This document shows positions 22,801 to 35,377 of a DNA stretch of 64,000 nt, piece by piece. Where the stretch lies: the NCBI RefSeq assembly GCF_000247695.1, contig NW_004624741.1, positions 34,310,541 through 34,374,540 of the forward strand, read 5' to 3'. Positions within the stretch are counted from its first letter, which is position 1. Every line of letters begins with the position of its first letter. This stretch comes from Heterocephalus glaber. Its lineage: Eukaryota; Chordata; Mammalia; Rodentia; Bathyergidae. The notes below the pieces were generated by a model, which was not told the DNA's origin, did not search any database, and was given only the letters and a program-made list of their open reading frames with translations. Both the position numbers and the translations under genes were made by a program.

Positions 22801-23312
22801 GTGATTCTCAGGCTGCCATACTCAGTACAAAAATGAATAGATGTGGTCATGTTCTCCTAAAACTTTACAAATGAATGCTGTGCACTGGGTTGGTCTACAG
22901 GGCCATCATGTTTGGGTGCTGATCTACATGTACTAAAAATTCTGAGATAATTCAGATTCTGGGGAAGCAGTGATTGTGGTCTTTAGGATCCTGCCCTGCA
23001 ATTGCAATCTTGATTCCCACCTTGCAGTGTGACCTACGTAACCTGCTTAACCTCTGTGCATTTCTCTCCCCAAAGAGAAGGCTCAATCAAAGGGTCAAAA
23101 CTCAGGGATCTTGAGAGTATATCTCAATGAATGGGGTTTGTGCTGAGAAAGGCCAGCTTTGGGGACTTGGCAGAGTTACAGGCCCAGCCTCAGAATGGTG
23201 CCAGGGAGCAGCAGTCCTACAAAATTGGGAGAAGCTCCTGGTGTCTGCAGAAGCTGAGAACCTTGCATCAGCCATCACCTCTCAGCACAAAGTAATGAAG
23301 ATGTCAAGGGCC

Positions 23313-23400
23313 AGGGATGTAGCTCTCTTGTAGAGCATGTGTTTTGCATACACAAGCCTGGGCCCCATCCCTCTATGGAGTACCCTGTGCATATGGAGAT
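23313..23400 (+). mobile_element. Old ID-related SINE
   Basis: 'gggccagggatgtagctctcttgtagagcatgtgttttgcata' is an ID-type 5' part with conserved A-box. Its duplicate lies at 35,378-35,460. Confidence 0.7.
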
Positions 23401-23589
23401 TTCCCTACTGCAACCTGTGGCAGTCTCCTCTCCCCCTGGCTCTGGGCCTGTCTCAGTGCCAGGAGTGGGTAGATGCCCAGAGGTGCTTCCCTGGTATCTC
23501 TGCTGAGTTTTGCAGATGTTCCTGCAGGGCCCTGTGGCCCTTTCTCACTGGGATTTGCACCAAGGGCCTTTTCACTGAGCTCCAAGATG

Positions 23590-23740
23590 AACTGGTATTA
23601 TTTATTTTGACTCAGTGATTGCTAAATTGCTAAGCTGCCTAGGCAGGACCTGACCTTGCAATCAGCCTCCCCAAGTGGCCTCAGCATCCCCATGTGCTAG
23701 GACTGCAAGTGTGTTCCTCCATGCCTGACTAGCTTTTTAT
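23590..23740 (-). mobile_element. Old B1 SINE, antisense
   Basis: The reverse B1 order is readable ('gattgctaaattgctaagctg ... caatcagcctcccc ... gtgctaggactgcaagtgtgt'). The duplicate lies at 35,660-35,780. Confidence 0.7.
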
Positions 23741-23952
23741 GTGTAGAAATATTAAAGTTGTTCATGTTCCTTCAGAAACTTGAAAGCTGAGAAGTTTTAG
23801 TTAATTCCTGTGTGCATGATTGTGTTGGAATCTTTTAGATGGCAGTTGTGTTTTTATTGAAAAATGATTCTTTTTTCAAGCCTGATCTTGAAGTCAGGGT
23901 TTTAGTCAGGGAATATACTCAATACAGGACACATGATTTATAGGATTATTTC

Positions 23953-24225
23953 ATGATATTTACCCAAAAAGTTAAATACCGAGGAGTACAAGAGATCAGC
24001 CACACAGTAGACCCCAAAGAATCCAGCCAGGGCCCGGACCCCACAATGTCCCCCACAAGTCCAGCTAAAGGCTTACAGTCCAAGGCAATGTCCCCCACAA
24101 GTCCAGCCAGTGGCCTAGAGCCCATGGCAATGTCTCATGTTTGTATTGAGGATCTGCACCCAGAAGGCCCAAAGTGGAGGAAGCCAGAAACCTATGCCAG
24201 AGGGTTGAAGGATTTGTGCCCCTAA
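23953..24225 (+). other. Open frame with short internal repeat, unassigned
   Basis: A 90-codon + frame contains a direct peptide repeat (MSPTSPAKGLQSKA, then MSPTSPASGLEPMA) produced by a DNA repeat of about 45 bp at 24,043-24,130. The frame ends at TAA after ...LKDLCP. In another frame the DNA continues open for some distance (…SSPEENNCHPQQQQGPELLLQ) to a stop. The unit is low-complexity Pro/Ser-rich. I do not recognise a family. It could be a decayed exon or retrocopy. Confidence 0.25.
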
Positions 24226-24229
24226 CCTG

Positions 24230-25100
24230 AGGGATCTATCCCAGAGCCAGGAAGTGATGCTCTCTGTGAAGATCAGAGCTCCCCTGAGGAAAACAATTGC
24301 CATCCCCAGCAACAGCAAGGCCCTGAGCTCCTCCTCCAATGACAAAAGACAACTTCAGATCAGGAAAACAATCTGCAGGAAGCTTCTCCTAGAAAATCAA
24401 CAGCCGAAGATCTTCCCCTCCATTTCTGTTTTATGGCTGTTGGCAACAATCCTCAATTGGATGCTCTGTGCCAGATCAGCATGATTTGGTTCAGCTGGGC
24501 ATTAGAAGTTAACCATTAGTCAATTCACCACAACTCAGCAGTCAGAAGCTGGGTTGAAAAGTTGTCCAAAATTGATGTTACCTCTCTAGTTTCAGGGAAA
24601 GGATTTTCAAATTGCTTCTGCTGGTTTGATAGGATTTTATTTGGGTACCTCCTGTAATCCGATTCTAGAAAAGCAAAGGAGTCAAATGCAGAGTGGCTCC
24701 CAGTGGGGGCACTGTGAGAAGACTCCAGTCCTGTGCTGCTTGGCATCACATCTGGTCAGGACCCCTGGTAGATGTGTCTGGGGCCATCCTGGGCATTCCC
24801 AGTGGGTTCCTCTCACTCAGGCCCTGCCTGGCCCCTCTGCCACCCTGGGAACAGCAGGATTCCTTAGGGAACCATCCTCCTGGTCGCACCATGGCCCTTC
24901 TGCTGTTTTTGTCCTGAGAAGCTGCTGTGTCCTCAGTACTAAGAGTTTGGGTCACTTGTCTCTGCTTTTAGTGGGATGCTCCAGGACCACCTCAGACCTG
25001 ACCTGCTGTTCACCCAGTCCCAGAGACAGGGGAGAGCTGTGTGTGGGCAGCCCAGGGCCCAACCAGCATCCCACAAGTGGTGCATAACCCTCAGTTAATT
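24230..25100. other. Unassigned sequence with short broken frames
   Basis: In one + frame the piece FMAVGNNPQLDALCQIS followed by MIWFSWALEVNH looks protein-like, but it is bounded by stops. No domain, no clear splice sites. A GC-rich 24,690-25,090 stretch holds a 153-codon frame with no motif. Confidence 0.2.
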
Positions 25101-25421
25101 GATGCAGGTTTTCCCTTTCATGGAGTATGGAGAATATTTAGTTTTTTACAAATTAAAGCTCATAGAATATTTTAATGTCCTTTTTATTTTGTTTTGAAAT
25201 GTATCCTTAAATTTATCTTATAGTCTGTTCTTTAGATTCTTACTGGTCTCAAAATGCTCCTAAGTGGTCACTGGTGTGATAATACAGTGTTCACAAAACA
25301 CAAAAAGTCTTATCAGTGTCTCTGAGGCTATCAGTAGACACTGTTCATCTTAATGTCCTGAGCAGATCATTAGATTTCTCATCAGAACCCTGAAGGTCAG
25401 GAATCTGGTTTTTATTTACAG

Positions 25422-25613
25422 TGTGGAATGAAAATAAAACCAAACCAGCCCTGTTAGCTAATAATTCTGTGTCCAGCAAAACTGTCCTACCACCTGAGGA
25501 AAAATTTAGTACCTTCCCAGAAGCACAGGCTGAAGGCCATACCAGGCCAAGGGCCTCAGAATGTCCAAGGAAGAAGCCAGTAAAGCTACTAACTGAAGAG
25601 AACTCTGGACCAG
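25422..25613 (+). other. Candidate internal exon, family unknown
   Basis: A pyrimidine-rich acceptor (ggtttttatttacAG) and a donor (CCAG|GTACAG) bound 192 bp, a multiple of three. One frame is open throughout: WNENKTKPALLANNSVSSKT, then VLPPEEKFSTFPEAQAEGHT, then RPRASECPRKKPVKLL. The hydrophilic, Lys/Glu/Pro-rich peptide looks like a disordered nuclear-protein segment. I do not recognise it, and no neighbouring exon is evident. It may be an isolated exon of a dead or distant gene. Confidence 0.3.
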
Positions 25614-25619
25614 GTACAG

Positions 25620-28560
25620 TGATTGCCCCCTGTTGCCCAGTGAATATTTAGGGTGAGCTGTCCTACCCAGGGCTCTGCAATTCCTCACAGAGAGGACATG
25701 TTCAGAAGTGGGGGCTGGGCTCAGGGATGTCTCCATCCTCAGTGAGTCACAACAAGTTAAAGAGATGGGGATGATCATGTGAAAACAAATGGCCAGGGGA
25801 GCTGTTCCCACCCTTGATTCTCTCCCTGTACCAGGAAGGAAGGGGTTTGCTCCCCACCAGGGTGAGGAGGAATGAAGGACCATGTTCTGCAGTGGCCTCC
25901 TGACATAGACAAGCTCACAGACAGGAGCATGTGGGGTGCATCTACATTGAATGTTGGCACAGTCAGAGCCCAGTAGGGACAACTGTAGAGTGCAGACTTC
26001 TTTTGCCACAGGCCTGGGTTCTTGTCTCAGCCCCTCCTGTTCACCACCTGTGGGCAGCAGCATGGTCCTTTCAGCCTTGGTTTCCCCTTCCTGAGATGGA
26101 GATTGGGGTAGCTGCTTGCAGGGGTGGGGCTGAGTGTGGGTCCTGTTTGTGACTGAAGCCCCGTCTCCCTCTCTCCTCCCTGGGCCCTGTGAAACAACTC
26201 AGATGTGTTCCACCCCTGTGGTCCTTCATCTTCCAGCTGTCCCCTGCCCTACTTTGTGGCTCTGATGGTTCAAAAATAGAGGCTGTGCAGTCCCAGAACA
26301 CTGACTCCAGCATGGCCTCTTGCTTCATGTCCCTGTGCTTTGTCAGGATTCTGACCCACCTGAACCTCAGCCTCCTGTCAGACAGAAACAGAGGATGGCA
26401 GGGAGATGGATGCTCAGTGCCTCTCTTGGAGCCTTGGGTACACTAGACACTGGGGAATACCAGTTCCCTGGCTGATCAGGGGCCAACAAGCCTACCTCCT
26501 GCCCTGACAAGTCTCCCACTACCTGCCAGCTGAGTGCTAAACAAGCTCCAAGGTTCTGACACATTTTGGAACAGGATGGTCCTGGATTCTCCTTTAATTC
26601 AGCACATGACCCCTGTCACACTGGATAGGGAAGCAGATCAGTGTGGCAAGTGCCTGGTGTCCTTTGGGAGGAATGTGTGGGGCAGATGCTGGGACATGGG
26701 AGGGACCTGTGCACTTCTAGGTTGCAAGCTCCAGGGACAGACTGTAGGGATGGGGACCCAGGGATGGCCCTGCTTTCAAGCCCACACCCTAGAGATTAGA
26801 GGAGAACTGTGGTCTGTTTGTCCAGTCTCAGGGCATCACTGCCCCCTTGGGCTGTGGCCAGGCTCTGTGGGCCTCATTTCCCCCACTGAGGCATGGGCAT
26901 CTCCCACCCCAGTGCTGTTCCAGGCTGACTATGGGCTTTGGACAGCCAGAGCTGGTGTTGCCAAGACCCTGCATTTCCATAGGTATAGTGAAGGTAGGTG
27001 GGGGACACATTGCTAAGAAGCCCCCAGTGTGTAGGGGCCCCACTTATTTTTTGGGACCCAGACCCCAAGGGAGTTAAGGGAATTGGTGAATGTTGTGTTA
27101 GGTTCTGAGGAATCTCAGGTTCTGGTATGATGACAGCTTCCTCCACAGGTCTTTTGCCTTTTGCCATCTGCTGTGCATCTCTTCCCCACACTGCAGAGGA
27201 AGTCACATTGCCTGAATTGGGGACAGCATCCTGACATCCAGGATGAAGACTGGAGCCCATGCTCCTGGCCCACATCCAGGACCCTGTGGCAAGGTGGGAC
27301 ATGGCATGCTGGCCCTGGGGGTGTGGCTCAGGGTGACTGTTCCTGCTCCCGCCAGGGACACAATTGAGAATGAGAAAGCTGTGGGCTGTGACACCATATA
27401 CAGACTTTGCTTGGTTTGTGTGCTTTGAGCCACCACATATGGAGGAGGCTGCAGTGTCACATCTCTGGCATCAGGGAGCTTTGCTCATGCCCAGATTTCA
27501 GAGACATTCCAGAGTAGCAGTGTTCTCAAGAATTTGCTCTTTCCAGCAGGTGTCCTCCTCCCACTTTAGGGCCACACCTAAGCGAGACACAGTGCAAGCC
27601 CTGTGCTTAGGTGGACCCATCAGCTCCTGTGTGCAGCAGGGTCCCTAAGTCTGTTCCCTCAGTGGCAGAGGGCTAAGGATGCCCAGGGAGGCACTTCCTC
27701 CTCTTGTTTCAGCCCCACGAGCCCAGAGCCACCTACGGCAGGGGTCCTCTTTCTCACCCAGGGAGCCCTGTAGAAATTGTGCCTTCTGGGACTGGGGACC
27801 AAGCTCTTGTCTGGCAAGAGCATTGGAGGGAGTATCCAGCTATGTCTAGGTTGGGAACTTCCAGCCTCCCTCCCTGTGCTTGGGCTGCTTAGTGCTCCTA
27901 AGTCTTTCCTGGGCAGTGCAGGTAGGATCGGGACATTACCAGTAGGGACAGGGGCACAGCCATCCCCTGCTCTACCCATAGAGAGATCTCCAGACCTCCA
28001 GAGGCTGTGGCTAGGAGCAGGAAGGAATGGGCTATGCCATGATAGCAGTGCCTCACCAGGTGCCATTGCACCACTGGGGTTTGGGCCAAGGCGCCAAGCC
28101 TCACTCACCCCATGGAAAGCAGGGAAAGCAGTGACAACCATGTCCATCTTGCCAGAGGCAACCTGAGGGTGCTGTCCACAGTGTTTCTGTGACAGCCCAT
28201 TACATATCCTAGAAACCCATCCCCGCGGGGCCTTGGAAGGGTGCAGGACATCAGCATCTTTATTTCTCTCTCCCAGAAGCACTGGTCTCCCTTTGTTTCC
28301 TCATCCCCAGGGCGGGACCCATGTCTGCCTGGCTGGGAAAAACTGTTGAAGTGCTGTCATCCTGAGGCACCAGCCCCACCCTTTAAGACACAGTTCCAGG
28401 GGTGACAGGTGACCCTGTGGAACCGCAAGGTGCAGAAATTCACATCCCCAGCACCTTCTTCCTGTCATCTTGACATTTCTACAGCAAGCAAAGGAGCTCC
28501 CCTATCAGTCCTCAGTATAGGGACCCGAGATGCCAACTCTGGAGGCTCCTTGGAGTTTTT
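25620..28560. other. GC-rich sequence, no gene recognised
   Basis: Many long chance frames occur on both strands (for example 27,659-28,282 minus, 207 codons), all Pro/Gly/Trp/Cys-rich and without domains. Short MIR-like bits are possible around 26,065-26,110. No CpG island, promoter or paired splice sites were convincing. Confidence 0.35.
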
Positions 28561-29350
28561 CCTATGAAATTGTAGTTCTTTGTCTATTCTATTATTTTTA
28601 ATATTCTCTATTGTTCAAAGAGAATTTTCAATGAGAAAGTCTGTGTGATTTATGTGTTTCCTGATGTCCCCATCACACATAATATGATACTCACCACAAA
28701 AAGTCACCAAGTAAAACACAGTAAAGAAAGTACATGATGATATCCTGGAACACAGCTCTGAGTCCATTTGACCATTTTTCTAAAAATAATATTTTCTTCA
28801 AAAGTGATTTAATTATACTTAGAAAAAAATATGAGTTTTGGGGAGAAATATCTCCATCAAAGTCACATATCAAGTGCTACTGTGCACTGATTGTTTCTGC
28901 CTGGCCTTAGGTGCAGGAATTGACCTCAGATGTGGCTCAAGACCTGGAAGTCAGCAGGTCTCACTCTCTGCCATGACCGCTTGAAGTATGGACAGGTGTC
29001 CCTTCTTTGTACAAGCATCTGCCTTCCTGGGCTTCACTCTGGCTATGACACCAAGCTGAGAAGAAGCAGAACCATCCTTTGTTTCTCAGGAGACAGTTGG
29101 GACCCTGCAGCAGTATGTTCTGACAGGAGTTTGTGTCCATTCACAATAGTAGCCTGCTTCAGGAGACTCGATGGCCAGCCTGAGATCTAGGAGATGTCAC
29201 TAGGTCCTGAGATCAGTGTCATGGGTTTGTGATTGGGTATGTCAGTCTGAAGGTCACCAGGCAATGCGGAACAGAAATGAGACAGCTAGACAGAGCAAGG
29301 ACCAAAATGTTTTTCCATCAGGCTATGAACATGACTTTGGGTGAGTGTCT
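28560..29350. other. AT-rich then mixed sequence, nothing recognised
   Basis: No SINE, LTR or coding motif could be read with confidence. Confidence 0.3.
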
Positions 29351-29351
29351 G

Positions 29352-29752
29352 GGTCTCAGTTTGTATTAGTTAGCATTTCCCTTGCTGGGACATACACCTG
29401 ACATGAGACTCTTAAAGAAGAAAAGGTTAATTTGGGCTCATGGTTTCATTGAGTGCAGTCTATGGTCAGGTAGCTCCAAGGAAAAAACATGGTGGATGGG
29501 TATTGTAGAGGAAAGCTGCTCAAATCAAAGCAGCCAGGAATCAGAGAAAGGAAGAGGCTGGGGACAGAATCCACCCTCCAGGTCAGGCCCCCATGGACAC
29601 ACACCCTCTCTACACTGAGCTTTGAACTCATGATTGGATTAATCAATCCATGGGGGAGCACAAGCCTCTATGACCCAGCCACCTTCCAAAATTCAGACTC
29701 GAAAGAAGCAACCTATAGGGGACATTTCTGATCCAAACCATACCAGATGGAT
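29352..29752 (-). mobile_element. MaLR-type (MST/THE1-like) solo LTR, antisense, near full length
   Basis: The + strand begins 'tgtattagttagcatttcccttg' and closes 'gacatttctgatccaaaccatacca', which are the reversed ends of MaLR LTRs. Internal marks 'gaaaaggttaatttgggctcatgg' and 'caatccatgggggag' fit. Length of about 400 bp is usual for the family. Confidence 0.7.
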
Positions 29753-29754
29753 GC

Positions 29755-30110
29755 TTTTGTTTGTGTGTGTACTGAGCGTGTAAGCATGTCTGGTGGATGA
29801 ATGGTGAGCATGCATGCATAGGTGTCTAGTGTGAGTATGGGAAGTAGTCCAGTTGGGTGCACACAGGTGGAGAATGTGGATTGCTAGTGAGTGTGAACAC
29901 TTGGCTGTCAGGAAGCTGTAAGCAGATGAGTGATTTTGCATGTAGATGTGAGTAGATGAGTTGTTTAGTGTGTGAGGATAGGTGAGTATGTGCATATGAA
30001 CAGGTGAGAAGCTAGGATGTGGTAGTGAAAGTAAGGAGGCACAAGTAAGGAGCATCTGTAGTGAGCATGTGTGTACAAATGTGAGTGTGCATACTTACCC
30101 TGACCACTCT
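29755..30110 (+). repeat. Low-complexity GTGAGT/GTGTG-rich tract
   Basis: The + strand is a degenerate G/T/A tract with recurrent gtgagtatg, gatgagtg and gtgtgag words. It is consistent with a decayed microsatellite. Confidence 0.65.
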
Positions 30111-30119
30111 GGTTTCCCC

Positions 30120-31600
30120 ATGCAGGCACAGGGCCAGGGGCTGAGGCCTCCCATGGAGACTTTCCTCACTAGGCTCATAGGTGCAAAGGGACCTGTGGCC
30201 TGGCATCTTCCTGGAGATTCCTGGTTGACATGCCTAACATAGGTGTGATGACCACAGGCTATGAAGTGGACTCCTTAAGGTCCAGGCACATGGAGTCCAC
30301 AATCTAGCCTGTCTCTGCAGATGCAGGTAGAGGCTGGGCCAATTAGCCCCAAGATCAGGATGGTGCTCAGCCACCCCTGTTCAGGCAGACCTCATCCTTC
30401 CTTTGCAAACCCCATCTACCCTCAGGCCATGCCAGGTGCAGGCTGCACATGCAGGGCTGAGGGTTGGCCCAGGCTTGCCCTTGATGCCCTCACAGCCCTG
30501 TTGGAGAGGTGTGTACAGCACCCTCCCACAGACAGCAGTGAGATGGGATGAGGAGGGCCCCTGGAGCCGGGGCTTCCAGATGAGAGCAGAGAGCTTAGAA
30601 AGGCCCTCTCTCCTGAAAGCTGGGACTCTTGAAATGGAAGACCCAGGAGAACAAAATGGAAAATTGACAGTGAAAGGGGACCCATGCTCACCAGACCTTC
30701 CTACTTTGTTTTCCCTCTGCGGACACAGACCTCGGCCCTGGTGTTTGCTTCTGAGTGGCACTGGACTGTGTCACTTCACAGGTCAGGTTGTCACCTGCAA
30801 CGGAGCCTCTGCCAGGGCCCTGTGGCATTGCACTGAGTGTATGACTGACCCTTCTCCCTCCAGGCCATCATCCTTCCAGTGGGGACCAGCTAAGTGTGAA
30901 AATGGAGTCCTATGGTGGAGCCTGCTGAGGTCGGGTCCCACTAGACCCCACACCTAGCCTCACCGTACCCCCTGTGTGCTTGTCCCCAGCCACAGCTGTC
31001 CTGTCAGCTGCAGAATGAGCAGGTGCTGAGTGTGGGTGCTCAGGAGGGAAGGGATGGTCTGGAGCTGGGCACAAGGACTTGGTTTCCTCTACCCAGGACT
31101 TACTGTGGTCTTGGCCAGGGTACCCAGGCCAGGGGCAGCTTTCTCTCCCCACCAGGGCCCAGGGCCTGGAGAGGCAAGGACCTATAAGTGCTCAGCTGCT
31201 ACAGATGCTATGGCTGTCAGAGCTCACCTTAGAGACCTGTTTCACAGGGGTGTGGAGGGAACATGCATCGTCAGAGGCCTCCTTTGGCTTTGGCATGGAG
31301 AACTCAGATGTTGTCCTGGGCTGGTGACCTATGGCTTGATCCTCTCTAGGTCCTGGGAAGCTGCAGCTCCCACTCAGCCCCGTGGTTCAGAGAGAGTAAG
31401 ATAGTGGCCATTGTCCTGTGCTGCATTGCTCCATGACACCTGCTGTGTACCCCTTTGTTGCAAGACAGCTCTGGTGAGGAATGTGTCCCAGCTCCCACAA
31501 TGTTATGGCCAGCAGGCTGAGCTGTGGGGCTGTGGATGCCAGGCAGATGGGCTGTACTTCACTTGAGTGGTCAAGACCCTGACACACACAAAGTCTTTCT
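30120..31600. other. GC-rich sequence, no gene recognised
   Basis: A 184-codon + frame (30,403-30,957) overlaps a 126-codon minus frame. Neither has a domain or paired splice sites. No repeats were recognised with confidence. Confidence 0.3.
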
Positions 31601-31626
31601 TTTCTAAGTCAGTACTTTGTAAATGT

Positions 31627-31627
31627 C

Positions 31628-31658
<31 letters not shown>

Positions 31659-31692
31659 CATATGTGTATATATGTATATATATACATATTTT
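31627..31692. repeat. TA/TATG microsatellite
   Basis: (TA)n with CATA and TGTG interruptions, followed by a T run. Alternating purine-pyrimidine throughout. Confidence 0.95.
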
Positions 31693-32055
31693 TTTTTTCT
31701 TTAGAAAATATTTGTTTTAATCATGGAGAATTGGATTTTGTTTTTGCATTAATATTTTAGTGTGATTTAAAATGTCATTTTAATTATGGTTATCTTACCA
31801 TACTGACAAAATTTTTAAAATTTTTCTTTCATATTTTGCAACCTGCCCAGACATAATACAACTGTTTAGATCCTTAGTTTTTATTCTATTTTTTTTTTAT
31901 TCTTTGAAAAATCCAGTGGTATAGGACGAAAATTATACTTGTCCTTGGAGGGAAACAGGAAATGGTTGCAGGGGCTCACAGTGAGGAAGGAGTGTCTTAG
32001 CATTCAGACCTTTGATATTTAATATATTCACAATGGGGCTGTCATTCATGTCTCA

Positions 32056-32229
32056 CTGCTGGGGAGCTTAACCCTGGTGGTACATGGGTGACTGTCCCAT
32101 CATGCAGCTTGTACCTCTCCTGGTACTAACAGATCATGCAACCTTTATTGGTGTTTTTACTAATAAAATTAATTTAAAAACCACCCATTGGGACAGTCAT
32201 GCATGTACCACTGGTGCTCAGGCCAGCAG
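32056..32229. repeat. Imperfect inverted repeat with about 42-bp arms
   Basis: The left arm (about 32,056-32,099, core GGTACATGGGTGACTGTCCC) pairs with the right arm (about 32,187-32,229, core GGGACAGTCATGCATGTACC). About 25 of 28 core positions match and weaker pairing extends to CTGCTGG/CCAGCAG at the outer ends. The loop is about 87 bp. It could be a non-autonomous DNA transposon relic or a hairpin. Confidence 0.7.
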
Positions 32230-32329
32230 GAACTTGTAAATGGGACTTGTGAGGCTTCAGAATACTAAGTCGATATTTGTTTTCTGTTTGAGTAGTTCTT
32301 TCCTCACCCTTTCTTGATATTCTGCCTTC

Positions 32330-33230
32330 TAGGGTTTTGGTTAGTGGTCACATTGTGTCCGATTTTCATCACTAAACAAATTGATAATACATTTGATTGG
32401 ATCATGAGGAAAAGTGGTGTTAGGATTTGGGAGTGTTAGGTGAGGAAGAAGCTGAGGATGAAAGTTATGGTTAGTCTGAGGATTAAGGTGAGGTTTGGCC
32501 ATAGGATAAGTGAGGATAAGTGTTAGAGTAAAGATGATGGTTAGGGATTAGGATTAGTATTGGCCTTTAGCTTCAGTGTTATGCATAGGGATAGTATTAG
32601 GGTTTCAGGTGAGGGTACTGTTTAATTTCTACTATTGGGATTGGTGGTTAGGGTTAAGATTAGAATTGGGTATAAAGATTAGGGTTTAAGAGAGTTTAGG
32701 TTTTAGGGTTAAGGTGGGCAGTAGGGTTATGATTGGGGTTGGGATTTCTGTAGGATTTGGGTTGGTGTTTGTGTTGAGGTTGTGGTTAGTGTTTAGAATT
32801 AGGGATTAGGATTAGTTTGTGGTTAGAGTCAAGGAATATGTTTAGGGTTTAGTCTTAGGTTGAATGTGAATATTAGGTTTGGGTGTTAGGGTGAGCAGGA
32901 GGGTTAAGGTGAGGTTTAGTGGTATCATGAGGATTAGGGTGAGAGTTAGGGTTCAGGCTAAGGGTTTGGGGCTAGGGTCAGGGTGAGGTTCAGGGTGAGT
33001 AAATTAGAGCTTTGATGTGAGTTACAGTTATGCATAATATTTTGGTTAGCATTTCTATTAGAGTTCTGTTCTGTTATTGGGTTTCAGATTAGGGTTCCAC
33101 TAATGGGTTAGTTTTAGGGTTATGATTTAGGGCTGGGGTCAGGTTCATGGTTTAGGTTTAGGTTTTAGTTGAGGATTAGAGTGTGGGGTCAGTGTGAAGG
33201 TTAAGAGTAGGGTATCAGGAATTGTTATCT
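32330..33230 (+). repeat. Degenerate telomere-like TTAGGG array, E2
   Basis: Words such as 'ggttagggttaag', 'gattagggtttaag' and 'gagagttagggttcagg' fill the segment, in the same orientation as array E1. The left flank ('gattttcatcactaaacaaattgataat') aligns with E1 near 20,670-20,700, which shows duplication instead of independent growth. Confidence 0.8.
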
Positions 33231-33239
33231 ACAATAATG

Positions 33240-33870
33240 AATTTGACAGTGTCCTTCCTTTACAATTTTCTGAATATCTGGGCAACTTGGGGTGTTAGTT
33301 TTGACATGGCATTCGCTCTTGCTAACTTAGTCTCAGTTGTATTGATTTGCAGTTTGATCTGTGTAATTTCTCTCACCTACCACTTTGGATTTGGATAGTT
33401 CTTGACCTCAAGACCTCAAGGTGCATAATGATGTTATTTATTGGGCTTGCTCTATTTTTCAAATGTTAGCTTTCACAGCTGCAATTCATGCTATCCTTGA
33501 ATTTCTTTCATGATGTCCCACAGGCTTGGTGTATTGTGCTTCCATTTTCATTCAATGACAGGAGCTTTTAAGTTTTTCCCTGATATCTTCTGGGACCAGT
33601 TGATCTTCCACCAGCATATTGTTTAGTCTTCATGTGTTTGCATAATTTCTGTGATTTCCTTGGCTGGTGCTATTTGGTTTTATTATACTGTGATTTGTTA
33701 ATGTACAGGGCATCCTTTCAGCTCATGTATATCAATTTCACTCAGATGTGGCATGTGCTTGAGAAAGTTTCCCATGTTTCTGAGAAAAATGTATATTATA
33801 TTTTTGGATGAAAGTTTCAGCAGACATCAATTGCATTTATTTGATGGCATCAGGCTGAGTTGGCATTGTC
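33240..33870 (-). mobile_element. L1 ORF2 fragment, antisense (duplicate of 22.14-22.80 kb)
   Basis: Reverse L1 phrases match the E1 copy ('gagaaaaatgtatattat', 'tttttggatgaaagtttcagcagacatc'). Confidence 0.85.
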
Positions 33871-34021
33871 CTCCTGTCTCTGTGATTCTGAGCCTACCAT
33901 ACCAGTACAAACGTGAATGCGCATGACTATGTTCTATGAAGACTTAACAGATAAAGCTTGTGTCAGCTCTGATTCGAAGGCTACTGTGTTTGGACTCTGA
34001 TCTACTTCTAAGAAATTATGG

Positions 34022-34112
34022 GATGGGGCCTGGATGTAGCACAGAGCTACCACTGCCTGCCTCACAAGCACAAGGACCAGAGTTCAATCCCCAGTAGCAA
34101 ACAAAAGACAAA
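34022..34112 (+). mobile_element. ID SINE, sense, present only in duplicon E2
   Basis: 'ggcctggatgtagcacagagctaccactgcctgcc ... gttcaatccccagtagc' followed by an A-rich tail. Duplicon E1 at about 22,930-22,945 lacks it and has only the flank 'aaaaattctgagataattcag'. Confidence 0.85.
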
Positions 34113-34225
34113 AATCAACAACAACAAAATCCTGTGATAACTCAGAGTCTGGAACAATGACTGTGGTCTTTAGGATCTTCATCTACCTTTGAGTCCTTTG
34201 TTCCGCCATGCGGTGGGACCTGAGT

Positions 34226-34833
<608 letters not shown>

Positions 34834-35377
34834 TGAACTTTGGTTACTTTGCCCAGCCCCCATGATGGCATCACGGAGCATCAGTGCTGCCAAGTTGGGG
34901 CAACTCATGCTTCTCCCTCAATCCTTATGTGTAGGCCTAGATGCCTGCACAGTTGTATCAAGGTCAGTGTGCACCTGCTGGTCCAGGTCAGGAAGCAAAA
35001 TAAATCAGCCTTGGTTGCTGTTGTGATGGGGAGCTGCGATGACCAGGGTGAGTTTCTCTGTGCTGCAAGTGTCTGATGAGAGGGACTGCGGTATTTGCTT
35101 TGCCTGATGTGAACTGATGGAAGGTACTGTTTGGAAGTGATAGTGGAGTTCCTTGCCCAGGTGAAGGAGGGAAGGCACTGTAGGGGAAAGTTTATTTGTG
35201 GTAGAGCCATTGAGTGGCTTCCCTTAGGTAAATAAGTGCAAATCCAGAGTGGAGGGGCAGTTGCTGCCTTGGTAGAAAACATACAGATCCCCGAGCCTTA
35301 AAAGCTGGTGTCCAGAGAAGCCAAGGACCTAGCATCTGCCCCATTACCTCTCTGCACAAAGTCATGAGGATCTCCAG

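Larger units (their letters stand above)
20300..23790. repeat. Segmental duplicate E1
   Basis: Telomere-like array, antisense L1, then single-copy-looking DNA with an old ID and an old B1. It is collinear with 32.27-35.80 kb. Shared marks near the right end are 'cccatccctctatggag'-type and 'gactcagtgattgctaa'. E1 has the minisatellite; E2 has the ID at 34.02 kb and the L1/ABCC2 insert. Confidence 0.8.

Noticed and set aside
27659..28282. 207-codon minus-strand frame
   Set aside because: It is GC-rich, without domain, splice context or paralogue support, and overlaps equally long frames on the other strand.
29755..30110. Tandem splice-donor-like GTGAGT array as a splicing element
   Set aside because: The pattern is explained by a decayed G/T-rich microsatellite.
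30403..30957. 184-codon + frame
   Set aside because: No motif, overlapping minus frame of similar length, and no exon signals that agree with the frame.
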